DNA of 64,000 bases, from IMG/VR virus record IMGVR_UViG_3300028920_000022, positions 310,001 through 374,000 of that record; one strand, 5' to 3'. The position numbers were made by a program, and so were the translations under genes. This DNA comes from a virus. Positions 34,652 to 44,900 of the stretch are shown piece by piece. Below the pieces are notes generated by a model, which saw only the letters and a list, made by a program, of their open reading frames with translations, made no database searches and was not told the origin of the DNA. Each line of letters opens with the position of its first letter. The first letter of the stretch is position 1.

Positions 34652-36011
34652 AACAGAAGTAGTATCTGAAAAACCAGAAGAAATTGAAGATGACATTTCG
34701 CAAGAACCAGTTTCCGCCTCAAACGAAGATGAGGGTGTGAATCAGGACAAATTAGCAGAACTGAAAGCCAAAATGGCTTCAAAAAAACAAGGAGACAAAG
34801 TGCCACCACGTATAGTAGAAAAAAAGAAAAAGAGTCTTAATTTGGGCATTATAGGAAGCGGACAAGGAGGTTCGCGCGTTGCTTCTGCCTTCTATTCGCT
34901 AGGTTATAACGCTATTGTTTTTAACACTGCGCCTCAAGATTTAGAAGCAATTGATATTCCTGAAGATAAAAAATATCTTTTGGAGTATGGCATCGGTGGT
35001 GCCGCTAAAGATATACAAATTGGACATGATGCCGCAGAAGCTCACCGAGATGGTATAAACGCTTTAATCCAAGAGGAGTTGGCTGACGCCCAGGTTTTTG
35101 TGCTGTGTTTTAGTTTGGGTGGGGGCTCGGGCGCAGGATCGTTTGAGACAATAGTTGAGATTTTGGCAGAAACTGGACGACCTATTGTGGTTATTACGGT
35201 TCTTCCCATGAGCACAGATGATGCTTTAACTAAAAACAATTCATTACAAACACTATCTAAACTAAGCCAAATAGCACAAAATAAGGGAATTAATAATATC
35301 ATTGTTGTTGATAATGCTAAGCTGGAAACAATTTATAGTGATGTTGGTCATATGGATTTCTTTAAAGTAGGAAATCAGGCTATTGTTGAACCAATTGATG
35401 CTTTTAACCATCTTTCGTCTTTGGCGTCTCATGATAAGAGTATGGACCCAATGGAGTGGGCAAAGGTGCTTACTGATGGCGAAGGGTTTTGTGTGTATGG
35501 CGAAATGACTGTAGAAAACTATGAAGAAGAAACTGCCATTGCTGAGGCTGTATTGAACAACTTAGACAAGGGACTTTTGGCTAGTGGTTTTGATCTTGAG
35601 CAAACCAAATATGCTGGCGCGTTGGTCGTAGCCAATGAAAACGTGTGGAAGAAGATCCACCATGGTAGCGTAAATTATGCTATGAGTTTAATTAAAGAAA
35701 CCTGCAGCAGTGCTGAAGGTGTTTATCGTGGAACCTATGAAGTAGATATGGACCGAGATGTGGTCAAGGTTTATTCTATCTTCTCAGGTCTGGGACTTCC
35801 TGATAGCCGTGTACAACAGCTTAAAAAGGAAGCCGAAGCTGAAATTGCTAAAGCAAAACAACAAGCTAAAACCCGTAATACTAAGTTAACTCTGGATACT
35901 GGGACAGATAAGGTTGTTTCAAAGGCAGATGAAGTACGTGCGAAAATTGCCAAACGTAGCTCCTCGTTTGGTAAGAACTTTGCCAGTGGCAAAGATTTTC
36001 GTAAAAAGTAA
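34641..36011 (+). CDS. FtsZ/tubulin-like GTPase
   Basis: The 456-residue protein has an acidic N-terminal tail (about 65 residues), then the GTPase domain: GIIGSGQGGSRVASAF (T1-like), FNTAPQDL (T3-like), and the tubulin/FtsZ signature GGGSGAGS at residues 160-167 (T4). VDNAKL follows in the T6 region. The expected T7 catalytic loop reads M-D269-P-M-E272-W, with Asp...Glu in place of the usual Asp...Asp. The C-terminal part is helical and basic (KAKQQAKTRN, then FGKNFASGKDFRKK). Phage relatives (PhuZ, TubZ) form filaments that position or segregate DNA. This one is divergent, so filament formation is inferred. A strong AGAGGA lies before the ATG. Confidence 0.8.
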   Translation: MGVKTEVVSEKPEEIEDDISQEPVSASNEDEGVNQDKLAELKAKMASKKQGDKVPPRIVEKKKKSLNLGIIGSGQGGSRVASAFYSLGYNAIVFNTAPQDLEAIDIPEDKKYLLEYGIGGAAKDIQIGHDAAEAHRDGINALIQEELADAQVFVLCFSLGGGSGAGSFETIVEILAETGRPIVVITVLPMSTDDALTKNNSLQTLSKLSQIAQNKGINNIIVVDNAKLETIYSDVGHMDFFKVGNQAIVEPIDAFNHLSSLASHDKSMDPMEWAKVLTDGEGFCVYGEMTVENYEEETAIAEAVLNNLDKGLLASGFDLEQTKYAGALVVANENVWKKIHHGSVNYAMSLIKETCSSAEGVYRGTYEVDMDRDVVKVYSIFSGLGLPDSRVQQLKKEAEAEIAKAKQQAKTRNTKLTLDTGTDKVVSKADEVRAKIAKRSSSFGKNFASGKDFRKK

Positions 36012-37522
36012 TGCCAAAACTGATAATTGATAACAATAAACGGTGCCACCTTGATGACGAAAATGATGTTGATTTTCTCAGGGAGCTAGATACAGAATTA
36101 TCGTTTAATGTTCAAGGGGCACAATATACTGCGGCTTTCAAACATGGGTGGATGGATCCGTTCGAGGGGAAGTTTGTCCGCTGGGATGGAACGCAAAGAT
36201 TCCTGGAAGAAACGAATCTAAGTTTTCCTATTGGTTTGCGCCGCAGAGTAGAAGAGTTTTATGCTGGAAAAGCCAGGGATTTGGAAATATCAGATCTCCG
36301 TCCTCAGAAAACTATAAGCGATTGGGATCAATATCAGTATCCTGATGTTATTGCCCGGTTGCAAGAATGGGGGAAAATTCCGTACCCTCACCAGTTGGAA
36401 ACATTAAACGTTGTTAAACAACATGATCATGGTATTATTCGTATTGGTACCGGAGGGGGTAAAACCATCTGCGCAGCACTAATTGTCGCTAATCGTTGTA
36501 AAAAGTCTATCATTTATGTGGTAGGAAAAGACTTATTATATCAGATTTATAAACTGTTTTGTGCACTGTTTGATCAAGATAAAACAGAAATTGGTATTGT
36601 TGGCGATGGACAATGCAAAATAGGTGATATAAACATTGTCAGCGTTTGGACAGCAGGTTGCGCTTTGGGTATGAAGAAGGGCAATGTCTTGTTTGAATCT
36701 GATGGAGACGAAGCTCCGGTAGAGCCAGCAAAATATGTTGCTATCCGTCAAATGATGAAGGATGCCAAGCTCCATCTTCTGGATGAGTGTCATGTTGCTG
36801 CTTGCCAAACTATTCAGGAGTTGTCCAGACATATAAACCCTGAGTTTCTTTATGGTATGTCTGCTTCCCCTTGGCGAGATGATGGGGCAGATCTTATGAT
36901 AGAAAGCATTCTCGGAAATAGAATTATAGATATTTCCGCCAGCACGCTAATTAAACAAGGTCTTCTTGTTAAACCAATTATTAAATTCAAAAGAGTGCCG
37001 GGAACAAAAGTGGGAACAAATTACCAATCTATTTATAAAAACTATATAGTAGAAAACGATATAAGAAATAAAATGGTAACAGATTCCGCAGAAAACTTGG
37101 TCAAGAAGGGATATAAAACATTAGTTCTGTACAATAGTTTAAAACATGGAAAAATATTGGAAAAGCAAATTTCCCAACGAATACCTTGTAAGCTTTTGAG
37201 CGGGAAGGACCCTACTAGTGTAAGGGAATATGCCAGAGAGGATTTATTAAATAACAAGATAAATTGTATTATAGCATCAAGAATCTTTGATCTTGGGGTA
37301 GATATTCCTGAGTTGTCGGGATTAATTGTTGCCGGAAGTGGAAAAAGCTCAGTAAGAGCGTTGCAAAGGATCGGTCGAGTCATTCGTAGCAACCCAGGAA
37401 AGAAGGTAGCAGCCGTTATAGATTTTGTGGATGATGCCAAATATTTAAAGGATCATGCTCAATCTAGGAAACGAATCTATAGCAGCGAAGAAGAATTTGA
37501 TATTCGATGGCCAACCAAATGA
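36011..37522 (+). CDS. SF2 DNA helicase, UvsW-like
   Basis: The 503-residue DEAD/DEAH-type helicase has YPHQLETLNVV (Q-motif area), Walker A GTGGGKT at 146-152, DECH at 258-261, MSASPWR (motif III), FDLGVDIPEL (motif V) and ALQRIGRVIRSN (motif VI, from 450). The layout resembles T4 UvsW and related phage ATPases that act on branched DNA during recombination-dependent replication. It starts inside the preceding stop (TAATG) and overlaps the next gene by 16 bp. Confidence 0.87.
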   Translation: MPKLIIDNNKRCHLDDENDVDFLRELDTELSFNVQGAQYTAAFKHGWMDPFEGKFVRWDGTQRFLEETNLSFPIGLRRRVEEFYAGKARDLEISDLRPQKTISDWDQYQYPDVIARLQEWGKIPYPHQLETLNVVKQHDHGIIRIGTGGGKTICAALIVANRCKKSIIYVVGKDLLYQIYKLFCALFDQDKTEIGIVGDGQCKIGDINIVSVWTAGCALGMKKGNVLFESDGDEAPVEPAKYVAIRQMMKDAKLHLLDECHVAACQTIQELSRHINPEFLYGMSASPWRDDGADLMIESILGNRIIDISASTLIKQGLLVKPIIKFKRVPGTKVGTNYQSIYKNYIVENDIRNKMVTDSAENLVKKGYKTLVLYNSLKHGKILEKQISQRIPCKLLSGKDPTSVREYAREDLLNNKINCIIASRIFDLGVDIPELSGLIVAGSGKSSVRALQRIGRVIRSNPGKKVAAVIDFVDDAKYLKDHAQSRKRIYSSEEEFDIRWPTK

Positions 37523-38094
37523 CTATACCAACTGATGGGCTTTCTAAACATTGGCAAAAATTCTTTAAGCGGTTTGATGAAATTGATACCCTTAAAGTAT
37601 CACAATGGAAAGAAGTTCATTTTCTAGCTTATATTTGTAAACGTTTTAAAGATACGTTTGGTAGAAACTTTTCTGTCACTATTCAAAATTGCCCATCAAA
37701 ATCTCCAGATATTTATGCAATAAAAAGAATTATTGCTATGTTGGGAACCACCAACATGCGCACAGTAAAAGAATATATTGATTGGGTTTATGATAAAAAG
37801 ATAGTGCCAAAAAGAACACGTATAAGAAAAGTTGGATATTTTCTTACATCCGGGTTTGGTAATGAGTTTTATTTTGATAGGAAACAGGCGCCTAAAATAA
37901 AAAGATCAACTGAACTTCCCGATGATTATAAACGTGTTGCTACCACCTTGGGTGTCTCAGCTTCTACTTATGGCGATTTGGCGTTTATTAAAATGGCAGC
38001 CGATCAATCCCAATCGAGCCCATATAACGTGTTGTTTGCTAATTTGGAGGCAATGGGGTTCGATCTTGATATATTAAAGGAGATTGCAGAATGA
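37507..38094 (+). CDS. Unknown protein of the replication block
   Basis: The 195-residue basic helical protein has WQKFFKRFDEI at the start and TRIRKVGYFLTSG in the middle. Charged and aromatic composition and neighbours (helicase, DnaC/DnaB pair) suggest a DNA-associated role, but no motif is recognisable. It overlaps the helicase by 16 bp and the next gene by 4 bp. Confidence 0.6.
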   Translation: MANQMTIPTDGLSKHWQKFFKRFDEIDTLKVSQWKEVHFLAYICKRFKDTFGRNFSVTIQNCPSKSPDIYAIKRIIAMLGTTNMRTVKEYIDWVYDKKIVPKRTRIRKVGYFLTSGFGNEFYFDRKQAPKIKRSTELPDDYKRVATTLGVSASTYGDLAFIKMAADQSQSSPYNVLFANLEAMGFDLDILKEIAE

Positions 38095-38585
38095 GTATTG
38101 ATATTCCACAAAAAGATGATCAAATATTTATTAAATTGGTTGGAGCAGCTAGCGGTGATTATTGTTCGGTTATAGATTGGGGAGCAGACGGTTGGAATCA
38201 GAAATGGGCAATTTTAAATGTAAATGGCACAAAGTGTCAAATAAATATATCTCAAATAGCCCATTTTAACATTATTAAACGTGGTGATTCTAAACAATAT
38301 ACAATTAATAAATCTGCTAAACATGATAATCCCGCTTTAGCTAGAGCAACAAAACAGGCAATAGCTACAGTTACTAAAATGGAAAAGAGAGTCGAGCCCG
38401 ATCCAGATCCTACACCAGAATTACAAGGAGTGACTGATCCGACTCTGCGTGCCTTGAAATTGGTGGATTTGCGTAAAACACAGCAGAAAATTAAGGCAGA
38501 GCAAATTAGGGATCATATGACCGATTCGGAATTAAAACCTGTGAAACATCATTATGAAATGCCCAGCTTTAAGAAACGTACCTGA
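38091..38585 (+). CDS. Unknown protein upstream of the helicase loader
   Basis: The 164-residue protein has an N-terminal beta-rich half (FIKLVGAASGDYCSVIDWG, then WAILNVNG) that might form a small barrel. A proline/acid linker (EPDPDPTPE) and a helical, basic C-terminus follow. No family is recognised. Its end overlaps the DnaC-like gene by 32 bp. Confidence 0.58.
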   Translation: MSIDIPQKDDQIFIKLVGAASGDYCSVIDWGADGWNQKWAILNVNGTKCQINISQIAHFNIIKRGDSKQYTINKSAKHDNPALARATKQAIATVTKMEKRVEPDPDPTPELQGVTDPTLRALKLVDLRKTQQKIKAEQIRDHMTDSELKPVKHHYEMPSFKKRT

Positions 38586-39249
38586 AAATAAATTAACATT
38601 TGCTTTAAAACAAATAGATGAGAATTATGACGACGATTCCGTAATGGTTCGTCGTAAAGCCTGTCATAGATATTTCGATGCCAATATTCCCGTTAGATAT
38701 TGGAATCTGGAAATGCATCGGGATTTTGAGGGCGATAATGGTATCCTGTCTTATTATAAAAACCTGATAACGGACATCCCGAAATTATATAACGAGGGAT
38801 TAGCTATTATTTTAGCTGGGGGCTTTGGACGTGGCAAAACGATGGTTGCCACCAACTTGCTTAAACGCGCCTTAGAAAAAGGATATACCGGTCTGTACGT
38901 CGGTCTCAATGATGTTATTTCTGCAATTACATCTAATGAGAAATTTACAGCCAGACGGGAATTATTAGAAGCACATTTTCTAGTAATAGACGAATTTGAT
39001 TCCCGGCACATGGCGCAAAGCGGAAATGCTCAAGATTTCTTCGGAAGAATTATAGAAGATATCCTAAGAATACGTTTAAATAACCAAATGCCGATCATTT
39101 TGTGTACTAACAATATTGATGTAGTTTCCGCATTTAGGGACAGTTTGCAGGAGAGTTTAGCCAGTTTGATGAACTATATGGATATTGTGCCGGTTTTGGG
39201 TTCAGATTATCGTCCAATAGAGAAACAGAAAAGGCTTAGTGGAGAGTAA
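38554..39249 (+). CDS. DnaC/IstB-like AAA+ ATPase, probable helicase loader
   Basis: The 231-residue protein has Walker A GGFGRGKT at residues 89-96, Walker B FLVIDEFD with D146-E147, and sensor-1-like PIILCTNNI. It lies directly upstream of a DnaB-like helicase, the usual order for loader and helicase. It should place the hexamer on single-stranded phage DNA. The N-terminal part (KACHRYFDANIPVRYW) resembles the linker seen before the AAA+ core in phage loaders. Confidence 0.85.
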   Translation: MKCPALRNVPENKLTFALKQIDENYDDDSVMVRRKACHRYFDANIPVRYWNLEMHRDFEGDNGILSYYKNLITDIPKLYNEGLAIILAGGFGRGKTMVATNLLKRALEKGYTGLYVGLNDVISAITSNEKFTARRELLEAHFLVIDEFDSRHMAQSGNAQDFFGRIIEDILRIRLNNQMPIILCTNNIDVVSAFRDSLQESLASLMNYMDIVPVLGSDYRPIEKQKRLSGE

Positions 39250-39251
39250 TT

Positions 39252-40697
39252 ATGGATTGGGACTTATTAAGAGCCATTTCTCAACATCAAAAATTAGCAT
39301 TAGATTTTTCTCTCCAATATGATGAGAGGATGTTTCTTGACAATAATGCCCAGCTTTTAGGTAGAGCATTTATTGATTATGTAAGAACATTCAAGAATCG
39401 TCCCACCAAACGTTCCATGTCTGAAGTCTATTCTTCAGATACCCAAATGTTGGGATTGATCGAAAATTTCTACAACAAACATAATACTCCCTATGATGAG
39501 GCAGATTATAGTTTTGATTTAGCTAGACTCAAACAACGATTTGGGGAAACCAAAATCAAAGAGGTCAAGGAATATCTCAATGCTGGCTCTTCTACAGATC
39601 TCACCAGTGCTATAAAGCATATTCAGAAACAGATTAACGAGGTTAAATCTGTTAGTTCTTCTAATCAAATATTTGCTCGTCAGACTCTAAAAGATCATAT
39701 TCCCGACTTTAAGAGAGATTATGTAGCCAAGACAAAAGATAAGGATCTTGGTAGGGGGATATTAACTGGTTACTCTTTTCTTGATTATATAAATAATGGG
39801 TTTAGACCGTCAGATTTGGTGATTATTGCAGCCGAGACTGGTGCGGGGAAGTCTATGTTTATGAGCAATATGGCGATCCAAACTTGGATGCAGAAGAATC
39901 AAATTACCACTCCAACGGATCAATTGCAAAAAGGATATAACGTTACTTACTTCAGTTTGGAAATGCCATATAGGGATTGTTTTCGTAGAGTTTTAGCTAG
40001 GCTCGCTGATGTTCCAAATTATGGTATTCGAGACGCAACTCTAACCCAAGCCGAGGCAGAATCGGTAATAACTGCGTTTGATTTTATCCAACGTTACCCT
40101 CATGAGTTTGACATTGTAGATGTACCCAGAGGGTTTTCAGTAGAGCAGTTGGAGCTGAAATTCGAGGAAATAAAAGCTGATTATACTCCAGATATTATAT
40201 TTATTGATTATATGGGTTTAATGGAGGATATGGATGAAGATTCGGAAGACTGGTTGGCATTGGGCAAATTAGCGGGGAAAATACATGAATTTGCCCGTGT
40301 ATATGGAATACCGGTAGTAACAGCTGTACAATTGAATCGATTGGCTCCCAGCAAAAATCAAACCGAGGTTCAGACAATAGGATTGCATAGAATAGGGCGC
40401 TCTTCTTTAATGGCACAGCATGCGACAGTGGTTATTCAGATTGAATCCCGTCCAGATGAGGATACCCACGATGATTTCATTTATCATATAATTAAGAATC
40501 GTGATGGGGAATCACGCAAGAAACATACCATTTGGAAGAATTTTAGTCATTCTTCGATTACGGATAAACCATATAATTCTAAAGATAATGAGAATTGGTC
40601 AGAGGAGGATGACATTTCAGTGGATATGTCAGGAATATTAGGACTTTTTGCGGATGAAAACACCAAAACAGACAGTAGCCAAAGCGATCAGGGTTGA
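39252..40697 (+). CDS. DnaB-like replicative DNA helicase
   Basis: The 481-residue RecA-type hexameric helicase has an N-terminal helical domain. After a linker come the motor motifs: ETGAGKS (Walker A, 195-201), YFSLEM, the Walker B DIIFIDYMG, and VVTAVQLNR (motif H3). HATVVIQIESR and an acidic C-terminal tail (SEEDDISVD) complete it. Length is normal for DnaB. It unwinds duplex at the phage fork and would be loaded by the upstream AAA+ protein. The C-terminus overlaps the next small gene by 44 bp. Confidence 0.9.
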   Translation: MDWDLLRAISQHQKLALDFSLQYDERMFLDNNAQLLGRAFIDYVRTFKNRPTKRSMSEVYSSDTQMLGLIENFYNKHNTPYDEADYSFDLARLKQRFGETKIKEVKEYLNAGSSTDLTSAIKHIQKQINEVKSVSSSNQIFARQTLKDHIPDFKRDYVAKTKDKDLGRGILTGYSFLDYINNGFRPSDLVIIAAETGAGKSMFMSNMAIQTWMQKNQITTPTDQLQKGYNVTYFSLEMPYRDCFRRVLARLADVPNYGIRDATLTQAEAESVITAFDFIQRYPHEFDIVDVPRGFSVEQLELKFEEIKADYTPDIIFIDYMGLMEDMDEDSEDWLALGKLAGKIHEFARVYGIPVVTAVQLNRLAPSKNQTEVQTIGLHRIGRSSLMAQHATVVIQIESRPDEDTHDDFIYHIIKNRDGESRKKHTIWKNFSHSSITDKPYNSKDNENWSEEDDISVDMSGILGLFADENTKTDSSQSDQG

Positions 40698-40833
40698 GCA
40701 CGATCCAGACTCTGATGACTTATTTTTGGTTTTTGAGATTGTAGATGATGATTTCAAACGAAGAATCAAGCGAGATTGGACCGATGATATAGAATTAAAG
40801 TTGATAGGTAAAAATCTCGTATTGGAGGAATAA
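40654..40833 (+). CDS. Small unknown protein
   Basis: The ATG at 40654 is preferred to a TTG two codons upstream. The 59-residue protein has charged beta-strand-like segments (DDLFLVFEIVDDDF, DIELKLIG). It is nested in the end of the dnaB-like gene and its stop overlaps the next start (TAATG), a typical small phage gene. No function is recognised. Confidence 0.6.
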   Translation: MKTPKQTVAKAIRVEHDPDSDDLFLVFEIVDDDFKRRIKRDWTDDIELKLIGKNLVLEE

Positions 40834-41150
40834 TGCCATTTTATGATCATGAATGTGATTTTTGCGGGTATATTTGGGAGGATTTTTATTCCATGGTTGA
40901 TGATCCGCCCACAACCTGTCCCAGCTGTAACACTACCGGAAAAGTAAAAAGGCTTATTTCCAACAATATAGCCGTGAGGGTAGCTTTACATGGTCAGGAA
41001 TTAAAAGACAAAATTAATGAAGACAGAAAGAAAATGTCCAGAGAAGTAGCTAAAGATGAGAATCTGAGGGCTAATATTATGGGTGAGGATAAATATCATC
41101 AAGATCAGATTCGAAGCAAAGAATTGGATGATAATCTTAAACAATTATGA
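40833..41150 (+). CDS. FmdB-type zinc-ribbon protein
   Basis: The 105-residue protein has an N-terminal ribbon PFYDHECDFCGY...TCPSCNTTG with two CxxC pairs, as in the FmdB/zinc_ribbon_8 family, followed by a charged helical tail. Members are putative regulatory proteins of unknown mechanism and occur in many phages. It lies between the helicase and sigma-like genes. Confidence 0.8.
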   Translation: MPFYDHECDFCGYIWEDFYSMVDDPPTTCPSCNTTGKVKRLISNNIAVRVALHGQELKDKINEDRKKMSREVAKDENLRANIMGEDKYHQDQIRSKELDDNLKQL

Positions 41151-41278
41151 AAAGTCGTTTAATCGCAATATTAAAAATATTACTTGATATAGATGATATA
41201 GAAATTATCAAATGTGTTATCGAGTCTTTGATTGAAGAGCTTGGTGACAACGATAGTTCCATTGACAAAGGAGATTAA
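41147..41278 (+). CDS. 43-residue protein between zinc ribbon and sigma factor
   Basis: A short frame begins at an ATG overlapping the zinc-ribbon stop (ATGA) and ends with a TAA overlapping the sigma-like start (TAATG). It therefore exactly fills the gap. The product is a short amphipathic, acidic helix (MKSRLIAILKILLDIDDIEI at the start). The double coupling supports a real gene. No function is recognised. Confidence 0.6.
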   Translation: MKSRLIAILKILLDIDDIEIIKCVIESLIEELGDNDSSIDKGD

Positions 41279-41937
41279 TGAGTTCACCAGATCCGGCTGA
41301 AATTAATAAAATTGCTAATGAGTTTTTGAGATTAAAGAAATTAGTTGCTAAATACCCGAATGATATTAAAAAACTTAAGAAATATAGGCGGTTCCAAGAT
41401 TATTGTATGAGAAAGATGGCATATCTAGTTAATGTTCGTGTTGGTAAATATAAGCAATTTTCTAATTATAATGATTTAAAGCAAGATGGTTTTGAAGCTT
41501 TATTGATGGCATTTGAGACCTATGATACAAAGAAGGGCAATTTTTGTTGGTGGGCAGATCGTTACATAAACACCAGGATTTATAGATCAGCGAATGCTCA
41601 TTCTACTATTCGTTTTCCATTACGTAGAGCCAAAGAAACGCCCCCTCACAAAACCAACTCTATGCCAATATTGGTTGACCAAGAAAAAAACCCCAGCCAA
41701 CAAGTCGAGGAATCCCAGAATTTAGACTTTATTATGGACATTATCAATGAACTTCCTGAAGCACAAAAACAGGTTATTTTAATGCGTCACGAGTTCGATG
41801 GTGGAAAGAATTGTTCTGTAACTAAAATGTCTTCTTGTCTTAAAATATCTAGGAACACATGTAAACAATTACTAGAAGAAGCTGAACAGTTTTTGAAAGA
41901 TAAACTAACCCCTTACTACAGTGAAGTTCGAGGATAG
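41278..41937 (+). CDS. Sigma-70-family RNA polymerase sigma factor
   Basis: The 219-residue protein has a region-2 core (YNDLKQDGFEALLMAFETYD followed by KKGNFCWWADRYI), matching the D-L-x-Q-E-G...F-D...FxxWA pattern. The C-terminal region 4 helix-turn-helix is ELPEAQKQVILMRHEF and KMSSCLKISRNTCKQLLEEA. It should redirect host RNA polymerase to phage promoters, probably late ones. Genes downstream of the 48.1-kb terminator are candidates. A very short region 3 is typical of small alternative factors. Confidence 0.85.
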   Translation: MSSPDPAEINKIANEFLRLKKLVAKYPNDIKKLKKYRRFQDYCMRKMAYLVNVRVGKYKQFSNYNDLKQDGFEALLMAFETYDTKKGNFCWWADRYINTRIYRSANAHSTIRFPLRRAKETPPHKTNSMPILVDQEKNPSQQVEESQNLDFIMDIINELPEAQKQVILMRHEFDGGKNCSVTKMSSCLKISRNTCKQLLEEAEQFLKDKLTPYYSEVRG

Positions 41938-44900
41938 ATGTTTAAACAAGATATTTGTTATGAGATCTGGGGCGGGGAAAGCGGTAAGTATAGACTACGT
42001 GATAGTGATGGTACAGCCATTGATCAAAGTCCTGAAGATACTTGTGCCAGGGTAGCGAGGGCTTTGGCTGATGTAGAACCAGCAGATCAAGAAAAATGGT
42101 ATAAGGAGTTTGTTAGAGTTTTAGGAACACGGTTTGCTGGCGGTGGAAGGATTATGGCCAATGCCGGGGCTGGCAAATATAAGAAAGAGACCTCATGTAT
42201 AAACTGCGTTGTCATGCGTCAGCTGCCAGATTCGATGCTTGGGATAATGTCAGTTGCAACCGAAGCCGCTCTTACATTAAAAGCCGGCTGTGGTGTTGGT
42301 TATGATTTTTCTTCTATTCGACCTAAAGGTGCACATGTATTTGGGGCTGGTGCTGCCACTTCTGGAGTAATGTCCTTTATTGAAATATTTAATTCAGTAT
42401 GTCAAACTGTTATGTCTGGAGGGGGACGTAGAGGCGCACAGATGGGTTGCCTTGACGCCCAACATCCAGATATAGAAGAATTTATTTTGTCCAAACGAAA
42501 AGATGGTGCCTTTCGTTATTTCAATTTTTCCGTTTTGATTACTGATGCGTTTATGCATGCTGTAGAAAATGGTGATGATTGGGACCTATGGTTTTGGAAT
42601 AAATCAAACAAAACCAAAGATGAAGTTGATGTTAAAATAATTGAAAAGAACGATATACCATATAATCACCCGGAATCTCAGTATTTTAGTTTTGCTGAAG
42701 ATCATGTGGAGTGTGTATATAGTAAGAGAACTCCAGATGTTGTTTTTGAGAAGAAGGTTTTTAGGACATTAAAAGCCAATGAATTATTTGAACTAATTAC
42801 TAAATCTACTTATAATTTTAGTGATCCTGGTTTCATATTAATTGATAAGATGAACCGGGAAAATAACTTATATTTCTTGGAAACCATTAGATCAACAAAT
42901 CCATGTGTAACTGGAGATACATTAATATCAACCAATGAAGGGCTGGTTCCGGCAAAAAACTTGGTAGGAAAAAAGATTACTGTTCCTGTTGATTTTAGAA
43001 TGGAACGTGGGGTTAATGCTGAAACATCTTATTGGAAGAAGACTAGAGAAGATGCTCAAATTTTGAAATTACAGACAAAAGAGGGTTATTCTATTAAAGC
43101 TACTCCAGATCATCGCATTATGACCAATGATGGTTGGAAGGAATTGCAAAACTTAAGTCCTGGCGATAAAGTTCATATATACCAAGGCAATGGTGCTTTT
43201 GGTAGCAAGGGATCGTTTGGGGAAGGTGCGGTTTTTGGTTGGTTAGTTGGAGATGGGACTATTACGGGTCAAAAAGCTGTATTATCTTTTTGGGGAGAAG
43301 AAGAACATATATTGGCAAAATCGATGGCGAAGTATGCCAGCAAAATGGTTGCTAATGAGACTAGTGCTAAAGCCAACCGATCTTATGATGAGCTGTGTGC
43401 ATATTCAGTAGAAGAGCGCAATGAAAGTCGTGTAGCTTCTGTAAGGCTGCGAAGGATTGTGGAACGTGAAGGTTTGGTTGAAAACAAACTTCAGGTACCA
43501 CCATCTGTTTGGGCTGGCACAGAAGCAATGCAAAGAGGATTTTTGAGTGGGTTGTTTAGCGCAGATGGGACTGTGGGAAATAAAAACAGCGTTTCTGTTC
43601 GTTTATCATCCACATCTCCTGATTTATTGTCACAGGTTCAAGTTTTACTACAAGGTTTTGGTATTGCTAGTAAAATATATTTAAATAGAAATCCCGCAGG
43701 ATATAGATCTTTGCCCGATGGGCATGGAGGACATAAAGAATATTTGTGCAAAGCGGGTCATGAGTTGATAATTTCCAAGTATAATCTTGTTAATTTTATG
43801 AACCGAATTGGTTTTTTGTTGCCTTATAAACAAAAAGCCCTGCTAAACAACATAGATAGTTTGAATGTGTTGGGTCCTCGTCCTGAGCATTTTACAGCTA
43901 CAGTAGAAAGTGTGACTAAAGATGGAATTGAGGATGTATATGATTGTTCAGTACCTGGAGTAAATGCATTTATAGCGAATGGTTTAGTTATTCATAATTG
44001 TAGCGAACAGCCACTATCCCCCTTATCCAACTGTCTTTTAGGTTCCATGATGTTGCCGGTATATGTAAGGAACCCATTTACCTCTGATGCTTATTTTGAT
44101 TGGGAAGGGTTTGCCAAAGATGTCCGTGTGGCTTCTCGTATGTTGGATAATGTTATTGAGATTAACAATCTACCTCTACCAGAATTAGAGGAAAACCTAC
44201 GATATCAGCGCCGTCATGGTTTGGGTTTTACCGGATTAGGCTCAGTACTAAATATGTTGGGTATTAAGTACAATTCCTCAACTGGTGTTGCTTTTGGCGA
44301 AAAGATTTCTAAAACCATGGCACAACAAAGCCTGTTAGAATCTATTCATTTAGCTAGAGAAAAGGGTCCTGCACCATTTTCTGAACTAATAGAAAACCGG
44401 GCTAGGTTTTTAAATTCCGAGTATAATAAACGTTTATTGGAAACTTTTCAAGAAACACAAGCTATTATTGAACAGGTTATGGAATATGGTGTACGCTGGA
44501 GCCACGCTACATCTTTAGCTCCAACCGGCACAATGTCTCTTACTTGGGGTAACAATTGTTCTAACGGTTTAGAGCCGGTATTTATGAATTCGTATTTGCG
44601 AAACATAAGAATGCCAGGGAAAAAGACCAAAACTCAGATGGAAGTTTTCGATTATGCCTATTATGAATGGAGACAATTATTCGGAGACGATCCGCTACCT
44701 AATACCTGGGTAACAACGGATGATTTAACCATTGAAGACCATTTAAATATGCAGGCAGCAATTCAGAAATATGTTGATTCTGCCACCTCTAAAACAATAA
44801 ATGTACCCACCGAATGTTCATATGAAGATTTTAAAAATGTATATATTGAAGGATGGAAACGAGGATTAAAGGGAGTAACGACTTATCGTTTTAATCCAAA

